Assembly: GCF_036850765.1 (NCBI RefSeq)
Contig: NC_089491.1
Coordinates: 125,936,766-126,000,765 of the forward strand
DNA: 64,000 bases
Reading direction: 5' to 3'
Origin: Saccopteryx bilineata
Lineage: Eukaryota > Chordata > Mammalia > Chiroptera > Emballonuridae
The translations under genes were made by a program, and so were the position numbers. Positions within the stretch are counted from its first letter, which is position 1; each line of letters begins with the position of its first letter. The notes below the pieces were generated by a model. It was not told where the DNA came from. It was given only the letters and a program-made list of their open reading frames with translations, and made no database searches. Shown in pieces: positions 55,540-64,000 of this stretch.

Positions 55540-56725
55540 AGATAATTAATAAAACATTTACCAAGATATAGAAACAACCTAAATGCCTATTAATGGGTGA
55601 ATGGATAAAAAAGATGTGGTATGTATGCATACATAGAATATTAGTCATGAGAAAGGAGGACATTTGTGACATGTGTGGACCTTGAGCACATAATGCTAAG
55701 TGAGGTAAGTTAGACAGAGAAAGACAAGTACTGTATGATATCACTTATATGTTGAATCTAAAATGGTGGTTACCAGAATGGAGCTCACGGGAAGAGTGAG
55801 ACTGAAGAAATGAAGGACCCACAACTAAGTTTAACAGAAGCCCAAAAGGAGCTGAGCAACACTAAACAGGAGGTGAATGATTTAAAGAAACTTCTGGTTG
55901 AAGAACGAGACCAAAGAGTAGCTGCTGAGAGCGCCCTCTCTGCGGCTGAGGAGCAGATCAGACAGTTGGAGCACAGTGAATGGGACTCTGCCCAGACTCC
56001 TCTCATTGGCTGCTGTGGCACTCAGGAGCAGAAGGTGTTAATAGACATTCCAGGTAATAGTTGTCGAAGGTCATGGAGTGGTGCTGGATGGAAACGAGTC
56101 CTCCGTTCAGTGTGTTATTCCCGGACCCGAGTGCGTCTACTGGCAGCCATCTACGTTTTAATGATTCATGTCCTATTTACTTTATGTTTCACGGGCCATC
56201 TGTAAACTTAATTCTCGTCTTTTGAATACTCCTCTCGGAACTTGGAATTTCCTGATCCCCTTTGGTCATGTGAAGAGAAGCTGAGAGAAGTGTTTTTTAG
56301 CCAGAAGGGAGGCTCCAATAAACCTAAAAATCAAAGTCCAGAAGAAATTCTTTAACAAATTAAAAAAAAATAACCAAAAATAATAATAATAAAAAAATAA
56401 AATAGTGGTTACCAGGGATGGGAGTTGAGAGGAAAAGAATGATGTTTAAGGGTACAAACTTGCAGCAAGTAGTAAGCAAGTCATAGAGACCTAATGCACA
56501 GTATAATGAATATAAACAATATTATTATATTATAATCATCAAACTTGTTAAGAGACTAAATGTTAGTTGTTCCAACTACTAAAAGAAAGGATAATTATGT
56601 AATGTTATAACGTGGTAAATATTGTTACAATGGCAATCATATTACAATATATAAATGAATCAAATTAACATGTTGTACATCTTAAATTTACACAACTTTA
56701 TATGTAAAATAAATTCAGCAACAAC
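55540..56725 (+). mobile_element. Old L1 3' end hosting a retrocopy
   Basis: Last ORF2 codons (AATGGGTGAATGGATAAAAAAG near 55595, GCTAAGTGAGGTAAG near 55693) lead to the 3' UTR phrase GGTGGTTACCAG; after the retrocopy the 3' UTR continues (GGGATGGGAGTTGAG, CATGTTGTACATCTTAAATT) to a tail near 56725. Removing 55777-56415 restores a continuous L1. Confidence 0.8.
55777..56398 (+). pseudogene. GOLGB1: Processed retrocopy of giantin 3' end
   Basis: The frame from 55777 to the stop at 56203-56205 encodes 142 residues that I recognise as the C terminus of giantin, a Golgi tail-anchored golgin of about 3,200 residues. Visible parts are coiled coil (residues about 15-75, with EAQKELSNTKQEVNDLKK and RDQRVAAESALSAAEEQIR), the linker with SEWDSAQTPLIG, a basic stretch and the C-terminal membrane anchor ending FTGHL. 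Introns are absent, a 3' UTR with AATAAA (56317-56322) and an A-rich tail follow, and AAAATGGTGGTTACCAG / AAAATAGTGGTTACCAG flank it (55760-55776 and 56399-56415). It is severely 5'-truncated. The retained region has no stop, but no promoter is seen, so I call it a pseudogene. Confidence 0.85.
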
Positions 56726-57316
56726 AAAGAACAACAACAACAAAAAGAGACATTTACCATTGGGGTTGCTGGGGCTCCAACTTATTTCTCCAGAAGTTGA
56801 TAATTAAAGAAAAATATTGAGGCTTTATCCTGATTTTCTATGTGAACTGTATGATAGAAAAAGCAAATTGCCCTGGTAGATGAAGGCAATGTTCCTCCAT
56901 TGAAAAATTCTAGCTATTACAACAGGCAAAGGATGTAATTAGAAAGTTACTATTTTTGCAATGCTTTAAGAAGTAAATGACTCAGGCATGGATTTTCAAT
57001 AGATAGTTAAAACAAATACAAAGTTGATGGGAAATTTTAAAGTGAAGAAATCAAGTGTCCCGCATTTGAACTGAGGAAACCATTTCAGTGTCATTCAAAG
57101 GCAGAAATAAGTGGTTTCTGATGTGAGGCGGTTGTGATCAGTCAGCATAGAATGACTTTTGAAATGTTCTTACTTAGAAAAAAAAAAGAGAAGAATCTAA
57201 ATTTAAATCTATTCAAGCCTTAAATCTGAATTCTCTGAAAATATGGGGATATTAAAGGAAAGTTAGGTAACACCATGAGAAAATATTCCAATGTGGAACA
57301 TTCTACAGCTATGCCT
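56726..57316. other. No feature recognised
   Basis: 590 bases, starting after an AACAACAAC simple repeat at about 56718-56745. No gene or repeat identified. Confidence 0.4.
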
Positions 57317-57455
57317 GAGGGAGGGAGAGAGGGAGAGAGAGAGAAGTGGTAAGGGGGAGGTGGTCACTTCTTCTGTGTGTCCTGACTGGGAATCGAACCC
57401 AGGAAATTCACATGTCAGGCCAACACTCTCCCGCCGAGCCAACCAGCCAGGGCCA
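57317..57455 (-). mobile_element. Ves-type SINE head, antisense, lacking its 3' half
   Basis: Only the tRNA-like head and the start of the CT tract are present: purine tract, GGTGGTCACTTCTTCTGTGTG, GGGAATCGAACCCAGG and GCCGAGCCAACCAGCCAGGGCC. The body and the T-run expected on the left are missing, unusual for an L1-mobilised SINE, so a later deletion or internal priming is likely. Confidence 0.88.
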
Positions 57456-57499
57456 ATACTTTTCAAAGTAAAGATATTTATAGCACACATTCTCGCACC

Positions 57500-58095
57500 A
57501 CACTTCAGTTAAGTTAGACGTTGAAAATATAAATTGAAAAACTTTCAGAATATTTAAAAATATAATTCCAGATAATTCATGGTTAAAAGGAAAAATCAAT
57601 CTATAAATTAGAAAAATACTTTATAACAAATATATTAGATATTTAATACTGTGGAATATAGAGGAAATAGTGTTTTAAGGGGAATTTATAGCTTTTGGTG
57701 CTTTCATTAAAAAGAAGAAAGCCTGCAATGAACTAAGTATGCAATTTAGAAAGTTTTTTAAAAGAACCCAGTAAACCCAAAGAAGGAAATCAGAAGGCAA
57801 TAGTTACTCATATTCTGTACGAGGACCAAGAAACACGTAGAAAAGCCTCTGATGAGATTACTCAAGAGAAAAACTAGAACATGCAAATTATATATATATA
57901 TATTAAATATATATATATTAAAACCACCAGTTAATGCAAAGTTAAAAATGAGATGATTATTTTATCAACTCTAACTTATTAAATGTGAAAATTTGAATGA
58001 AATAAGCAATTTCCTATAACAGTATATACTGGAAAAACTGAATCACATAAAGTCTAAAATAATGAACAGATTGAGATATTTGATAAAAAAAAAAA
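57500..58095 (+). mobile_element. Possible old L1 ORF2 relict
   Basis: A-rich sequence with ORF2-like phrases (GAGGAAATAGTGTTTTAAGG, AACCCAGTAAACCCAAAGAAGG, AAATCAGAAGGC). It includes a short TA repeat at 57890-57915 and an A-run at 58086-58100. Confidence 0.4.
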
Positions 58096-58649
58096 AAAAA
58101 ACCTCTCAATATTAAACTTGTGGAATACAGGGAAATTGCTGTTGTGCTCTAAGAAGCCTTATATAATGCAGCTGCCCTATAGCACATTACTTGGCCTCCT
58201 CCAGACTTGTCCCATCTGCTCTCCTGGGGGTAAATCTCAGCACATTCGACTAGGAAATGTTGAGCCTCCTACTTAAAAAATGCATTTCACAGTCTATTTT
58301 CTGTTGAAATTCTTCGAGGAGTTAAAATTCATTTTGGAGGACAACTTCCATCAACTTAATGTTTTAAGTGAGATAAGGTTAACAACATATGCAAAATATA
58401 AACAGTTTACCACATTTCTTTCCCCAATTGCTCTCTGTGCTACAGAATCCTAAGTCAAACCCCAGTATGTCTAAGGTCCTGGTGAAACTACACCACTGAG
58501 GTTAAGCAGTAAATGCTTGAATTAAAATGGAGATTCACTAGAAACCCCAGCTATCTGAAGCAGGTTATTTATAAGGGGACAAGGAATTGTTGTTGTTTTT
58601 TATCACAATGCCTCTATATTATTATAGAAGATTGTGTTTTCGTTGACAG
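58096..58649. other. No feature recognised
   Basis: About 550 bases, no gene or repeat identified. Confidence 0.4.
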
Positions 58650-58654
58650 CAAGA

Positions 58655-59500
58655 TGGCACCGGGTGTTAGACTGGTGGAGTCAGATTGAACCTCGGTTTA
58701 GCAACCTCGGTACTTGAGATCTGGCTTAGAAAGACTGCAGAGCCAGGATTCAAACTATAGGAGGAAGTTTATTTAGAAAGTCACAGAGGTAGAAGTGAGC
58801 TGTAGAAGAAATGGGCTCAGGAAACAAGTTACAGAGACACAAGAAGGGTCATCAGAGCTTTGGAGAAAGGAGCAAGGAAGGAATGTGTGTCTGGAGAGGA
58901 GATGGTGAAAGGTGTGAACATGCCCCATAGGGAGAGCTGCACTGGCTCCTCTGTCTTGAAGGTATTTATCTGGAGCTCTCAGGGGAGCATTCCACTAGAA
59001 TATTCATCAGCCTTCCAGGTGTGTCCTTTCAGGGTCATGGTCTCTACTGATGGGTCAGCACCAGGGCAGGGGGTCATTAAGTAATGCAGCTGGCCCTCAA
59101 GTCAGCTGTGGCATCACATGTCTGGTTTTGCTGCTTTTCTGGGCCTCAAGCTGAAACAAAACTTAGGCCTAGATATATTTGATGTGGGTCAGAACCTCAT
59201 TGTCCTGGGGTCTTACTGCTTAAGGGATATTCTCTGGTTCCCTTTTATTTCCCCACAAGAGGGTCTAACTGACATGACTAGCAACATGCCAGGGGAGGAA
59301 AGATTAGGGGAGGGTCCAAACCACATGATCAACAATATAAAAGGTCATGGAATCTAAACCTCATGACCAACAATGTGCTAGGGGAGAAAAGGTTACCCTT
59401 TGTTTTCCTAATTCTACCAATTGCTAGGCACCTGGTGCTTTTGGCCCTGGTGACCTCCTATACCTGGCACATTGTCTTTGCTCTACTCATGTCTATCTAA
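58655..59500 (-). mobile_element. Candidate LTR or retroviral relict, uncertain
   Basis: A block of clearly higher GC than its surroundings begins TGTTAGACTGGTGGAGTC after GCACCGGG. It contains TTTATT (58769-58774, an AATAAA on the minus strand). Internally, a motif around ATGAC(C)AACAA...G.GCTAGGGGAG(G/A)AAAGG recurs at about 59276-59308 and 59364-59394. I cannot place both ends. Confidence 0.3.
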
Positions 59501-59620
59501 CTACCTGCCATCCATTAACTACTGAAGCATATGATCTTGGCTAAACAAGGATAAAGGGAAATTAAGTTGAGCTCTGCCTGTTTGGGTAGGGAATATAGAA
59601 TGTTAAAAGTATGAGAAAGA

Positions 59621-59827
59621 TGCCTGACCTGTGGTGGCGCAGTGGGATAAAGCGTCAACCTGGAACACTGAGGTTGCCGGTTCGAAACCTTGCGCTTGCC
59701 CGGTCAAGACACATATGGGAGTTGATGCTTCCTGCTCCTCCCTCCCCTTCTCTCTCTCTCTCTCCTCTCTCTCTAAAAAAAAAAATTAATAAATAAAATA
59801 AAATAAAGAAAATCACACACAAAAAAA
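59621..59827 (+). mobile_element. Short-type SINE, full length, with duplication
   Basis: TGCCTGACCTGTGGTGGCGC, GGTTCGAAACCTTGCG, GGGAGTTGATGCTTCC, CT tract and A-tail. AAAAGTATGAGAAAGA flanks it (59605-59620 and 59828-59843). Confidence 0.95.
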
Positions 59828-59843
59828 AAAAGTATGAGAAAGA

Positions 59844-60522
59844 AAAATACTGAATTTCAATGAACTTAAAGAGTCCATTCACAGCAGATGAGTTGAGGTA
59901 ACTAACCAAATAACTGAAAAACAAAACAAAACAAAAACTTCACTGTCCTATGAAGCAATTATATTGTGAGGATTTAACATTTATCTTGACTTTGAATGGG
60001 CATTCAAGTTCAGTCTTAATTGAAAATATTAAATAGACTACGTTTGCTTTCAAAGGCTTTCTATTCCTTCCTTTCGGTTCCCTGTCTTTGCCTTTCTCTC
60101 TTTTCTTAGGCATTAATCCTAATACTCCCTCTTTGCACTCTTCTCTGAAGTTTTTCTCATTTTAGGCACAGTATCATGTTCCAAATTAACTTTAATGTTT
60201 TCTTCTCAAAATTTAAGGATGTCTGTTTATGACTCATGGCATTTTCATCTGTGACACATTTAACAGTTGAAGTTCACATCTGCAGAGCACTCCCATGAGC
60301 ATTCTGATCATGAGAGCCTCAACTCTTTCTTCTTTTCTCAAAAAACAATTACCAGATGCAGAGAGTCGAAAGAGATATTGGTCTAAGAGAAAAAAAGAAA
60401 AAAAAGGATCCTCTCTAGTTTTCAAACAGTATCAGTAGTACTAGTATTACTAGTGTCGTTAGTAGTGAAAAAAAAAGTCATGATACTTTTTAACTGACCA
60501 CTACATCAGTGTGTAAAACAGT
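59844..60522. other. No feature recognised
   Basis: About 680 bases without an assignable repeat or gene. A short ACTAGTATTACTAGT-like direct/inverted run occurs near 60435-60460. Confidence 0.4.
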
Positions 60523-60744
60523 TTTTATTCAGTGAGAGGGGGGGAGGCAGAGAGACAGATTCCTGCCTGCTCTCCAACTGGGATTCACCCAGCAAACCCA
60601 TTAGGGGCAATGCTCTGCCCATCTGCAGCACTGCTCCATTGCTCAGCAACCCAGTTCTTCTTAGCACCTGAGGCAGAGGCCATGGAGCCATCCTCAGCAC
60701 CCAGGGCCAACTTGCTACAGTCGATCCATGGCTACAGGAGGAGA

Positions 60745-60777
<33 letters not shown>

Positions 60778-60899
60778 AGCAAGAGAGGGAGGGGTGGAGA
60801 AGCAGGTGGGCACTTCTCCTGTGTGCCCTGACCAGAAATCTAGACCAGGACATCCACATGCTGGGCCAATGCTCTACAACTGAGCCAACTGGCCAGGGC
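60523..60899 (-). mobile_element. Ves-type SINE, antisense
   Basis: Complement of the Ves body (GGATTCACCCAGCAAACCC, GGCCATGGAGCCATCC) with (GA)n at 60742-60778 and head complement ACTGAGCCAACTGGCCAGGG. Confidence 0.93.
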
Positions 60900-61419
60900 C
60901 AATATAGCAAAGTTAAACATGGTGACTTAGAGTAAGTAATTCTGATTAGGCTGATTCACTTTAAGGCAAATATTATTATTTTTTAAAAGATATTTTCATA
61001 TTGCTTTTTTTAATTTTTAACTTTTATTTAGAAAATTAACTTTAACAGGGTAACATTGATCAATAAAAGTATATAGGTTTCAGGTAAACATTTCTATATC
61101 ATTTGAACTGTTGATTATGATGTATGCCCATCACACAAAGTCAAATCATTTTCCATCACCTTATATTTGTTCCTTTTTACACCCTTTTCTTCACCCCCAC
61201 CCCATCCCCCTTCCCCCTGATAACCACTTCACTCTTATTTATGTCTCAAGTCTCTGTTTTATATCCAACCTATGTGTGAAATCATACAGTTCTTAACTTT
61301 TTCTAATTTACTTATTTCACTCAGTATAATGTTCTCAAGGTTCATCCATGTTGTAGTAAATGGCACTATGCCATCATTTCTCATGGCTGAGTAGTATTGC
61401 ATTGTATCTATGTATCACA

Positions 61420-61752
61420 TCTTTTTTGTGTGAGTGTGACAAAGACAGAGAGACAGAGACTGATAGAGACAGACAGGGAGAGAGATAAGAAGCATGAACT
61501 CTTCATTGCAGCACCTTTGTTGTTCATTGTTTGCCTTCTCATATGTGCCTTGGCTGGGGGGCTAAGCAGAGTGAGTGACTCCTTGCTCAAGCCTGCGACC
61601 CTGGGTTCATATTCATGATCCCATGTTCAAGCCAGCGAGACCATGCTCAAGCTGGTGAGCCTGTGATCAAGCTGGCAAACTCAGGGTTTCAAACCTGGAT
61701 CCTCTATGTTCCAGTCCAATGCTCTATCCACTGTGCCACTGCCTGGTCAGGC
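61420..61752 (-). mobile_element. Long-type SINE, antisense
   Basis: T-run, purine tract (GACAGAGAGACAGAGACTG), AAGCATGAACTCTTC, repeated CATGCTCAAGC / CAAGCTGG units and CACTGCCTGGTCAGGC. TATCACATC and TACCACATC flank it in the host L1. Confidence 0.9.
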
Positions 61753-62699
61753 TACCACATCATCTTTAGCCAATCCTCTATTAAGAGACACATTAGTTGT
61801 TTCCATGTCTTGGCCACTGTGAATAATGCTGCAATTAACATGGGGGTACATGTGTCTTTACTTACCAACATTTTCAAGTTTTGGGGGTAGATACCCAGTA
61901 GAGGGATTGCTGAGTCATATGGTAGTTCTGTTGTAAATTTTGGGGGACCCACTATACTTTCTTCCATAATGGTTGTACTAATTTGCATTCCCTCCAGCGG
62001 TGAATGAGGGTTTCTTTTTCCTCCACAGCCTCTCCAATACTTGTTATTGCCTGTATTGTTGATAATAGCCAATCTAACAGGTTTGAGGTGGTATCTCATT
62101 GTAGTTTTGATTTTCATTTCTCAAATAGCTAGTAAAGATGAACATCTTTTCATATATCTGTGGGACATTTGCATGTCCTCTTGGGAAAAGTATCTATTCA
62201 TGTCCTGTCCCCACTTTATAATTGGATTGCTTGCTTGTTTGTTGCTGAGCTTTGTGAGTTCTTTATATATTTTGGATATTAACCCCTAATTGGAGCTGTT
62301 CTTTGCAAATATCATTTCCCATTTAAATGGCTGCCTATTTGTTTTGTCAGTTTCTTTTGCTGTGCAGATGCTTTTTAGTTTGATATAGTCTTATTCCTTT
62401 ATTTTTGCCTTTACTTCCTTTGCCTTTGGGCTCAAATTCATAAATTGTTCTCTCCAGCCAAGGTCCACGAGTTTGGTATCTATGTTTTCTTCTATGTAAT
62501 TTATTGTTTCAGATCTTATATTTAGGTCTTTGATCCATTTTGAATTAATTTTTGTGCAGGGGAAAAAACTGTAGTCAAGTTTCTTTCTTTTGCATGTGGC
62601 TTTCCATTTTTCCAGCACTATTAATTGAAGAGGCTTTCTTTTCTCCATTGTGTGTTTTTGGCTCCTTTGTCAAAGATGATTTCTCCATATATATGTGGG

Positions 62700-63113
62700 G
62701 TTTTTTGTTGTTTTTTTTTGTTTTGTTTTGTTTTGTATTTTTCTGAAGCTGGAAACCGGGAGAGACAGTCAGACAGACTCCCGCATGCACCCGACTGGGA
62801 TCCACCCGGCACGCCCACCAGGGGCGATGCTTTGCCCACCAGGGGGCGATGCTCTGCCCCTCCGGGGCGTTGCTCTGCTGCGACCAGAGCCACTCTAGCG
62901 CCTGGGGCAGAGGCCAAGGAGCCATCCCCAGCACCAGGGCCATCTTTGTTCCAATGGAGCCTTGGCTGCGGGAGGGGAAGAGAGAGACAGAGAGGAAGGA
63001 GGGGGGGGCAGAAGCAAATGGGCGCTTCTCTTATGTGCCCTGGCCGGGAATCGAACCCGGGTCCCCCGCACGCCAGGCCAATGCTCTACCGCCGAGCCAA
63101 CCGGCCAGGGCCC
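62700..63113 (-). mobile_element. Ves-type SINE, antisense, near consensus
   Basis: T/GT-rich run (62700-62740), complement of the Ves body (GGATCCACCCGGCACGCCC, with a partially repeated GGGGCGATGC unit near 62821-62852) and intact head complement GCCGAGCCAACCGGCCAGGGCC. No target-site duplication is visible, and the host L1 resumes further along than it left off. Confidence 0.93.
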
Positions 63114-63664
63114 ATTCTGTTTTGATTATCATGGCTCTATAGTATAATTTGAAGTCACGTAGTGTGATACCTCCGGCTTCCTTCTTTTTCCTTAGGATTG
63201 CTTTGGCTATACAGGGTTTTTTATGGTTCCATACAAACCTGGTGATTTTTTGTTCTATTTTTTTTTAATATGATGCTGGAATTTTGAGGAGGATTGCATT
63301 AAATTTGTCTATTGCTTTGGGTACTATGGCCATTTTAACTATATTGATTCTTTCAATTCATAAACATGGAATAATTTTCCATTTCATTGTGTCTTTTTCA
63401 ATTTCTCTCAATAATATTTTTTTTGTTTTCAGTATATAGGTCCTTCACATCCTTTCTTAAATTTATTCCTAGGTATTTTGTTGTTGTTGCAATTGTAAAC
63501 AGAATTTTTTTTGGTTCATTTTCTGATGTTTCATCATTGACATATAGGAAAGCAGTGGACTTTTGTATACTGATTTTGTATCCTGAAACTATATTGGTTT
63601 ATTATTTCTAATAGTTTTTTTTGGTGGAGTTCTTGGGGTTTTGTTTTGTTTTGTTGTTTTAGTT

Positions 63665-64000
63665 TGAGAATTTTTTTCCAATTTATTATTTTTATTTAGA
63701 CAATTAAATTTAACAGGATGACATTGGTCAGTCAGAGTACATAGATTTAGAGAAAACATCTCCATATCATTTGGGCAGTCGATTATGCTGTATACCCATC
63801 AACCAAAGTCAAATCATCTTCTATCGTTCTATATTTTGTTTCTCTTTAAGCCCCTACCCTTCCCCTCACCCCCTTCCCTCTCCACCCTTACCTTCCCCCT
63901 GGTAACCACTGCACTTTTATCTATGTCCATGAGTCTCAATTTTGTGTCCCACCTATGTATGGAATTCTACAGTTCTTAGCTTTTTCTGATTTACTTATTT
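63665..64000 (-). mobile_element. L1 3' end, antisense (cut by window edge)
   Basis: A second antisense L1 begins with its 3' UTR complement (ACAATTAAATTTAACAGGATGAC, C-rich tract 63850-63900, GGTAACCACTGCAC) and the last ORF2 codons run off the right edge. It lies directly beyond the RT part of the preceding antisense L1 and probably inserted into it. Confidence 0.85.

Larger units (their letters stand above)
60998..63640 (-). mobile_element. L1 3' half, antisense, with two SINE insertions
   Basis: Complement of an L1 of intermediate age: 3' UTR (TTTAACAGGGTAACATTGATC), a C-rich tract (61185-61220), last ORF2 codons, cysteine region near 61960-62030 and RT thumb to palm to about 63600 (GCTTTGGCTATACAGGG, TTAAATTTGTCTATTGC). 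Open pieces at 61752-62117 and 62391-62648 translate to ORF2p but stops separate them. SINEs at 61420 and 62700 interrupt it. Confidence 0.88.

Noticed and set aside
55777..56205. Retrocopy of GOLGA5 (golgin-84)
   Set aside because: The C-terminal anchor and linker wording fit giantin (GOLGB1) and not golgin-84, whose anchor region is different.

Overview
The window is repeat-dense, AT-rich mammalian intergenic or intronic DNA. I see no intact host protein-coding gene. The many tRNA-derived SINEs with a head of the type GGCCCTGGCCGGTTGGCTCAG, and two related shorter and longer SINE types, are what I know from bat genomes (Ves/Rhin-type SINEs). The L1 5' UTRs have the Laurasiatherian pattern. 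I infer a bat, possibly a rhinolophoid; family-level assignment is not secure.

Layout. 1-5.4 kb: two sense-strand L1 elements in tandem (A, B), both dead; B carries an ORF1-to-ORF2 internal deletion. 5.4-10.7 kb: an old L1 ORF1 relict used as landing pad for a second L1 3' end (itself hit by a 296-bp solo LTR), DNA transposon relicts, three SINEs and a young antisense L1 3' end. 10.7-13 kb: mostly unassigned, with one hAT relict. 13-22.2 kb: the most unusual part. A poly(A)-tailed retroposon (GC-rich direct repeats plus an antisense SINE plus an AATAAA signal) is split by an 8.6-kb insertion with a perfect 15-bp target-site duplication. That insertion holds a nearly intact L1 (C), then unassigned DNA, a SINE, a retroviral gag zinc-knuckle remnant and a second, diverged L1 3' end. 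22.2-43 kb: old L1 pieces in both orientations, MaLR (MLT1-like) LTRs, Tigger elements, a MIR, many SINEs and several unassigned stretches. 43.97-51.84 kb: a full-length L1 (D) with CpG-rich 5' UTR tandem repeats, a 1-kb pyrimidine-rich segment, an open ORF1 and a broken ORF2, flanked by a 13-bp duplication. 52-64 kb: older L1 fragments, SINEs, and a 5'-truncated processed retrocopy of the giantin gene (GOLGB1) with an open C-terminal frame and a 17-bp duplication.

The sequences do not form a pathway. What links them is L1 machinery: target-site duplications, A-tails and TT|AAAA-type target sites show that L1 proteins placed the SINEs, the retrocopy, the poly(A)-tailed retroposon and the L1 copies themselves. 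Only L1 C is close to coding-competent; one small deletion separates it from a complete two-ORF element.
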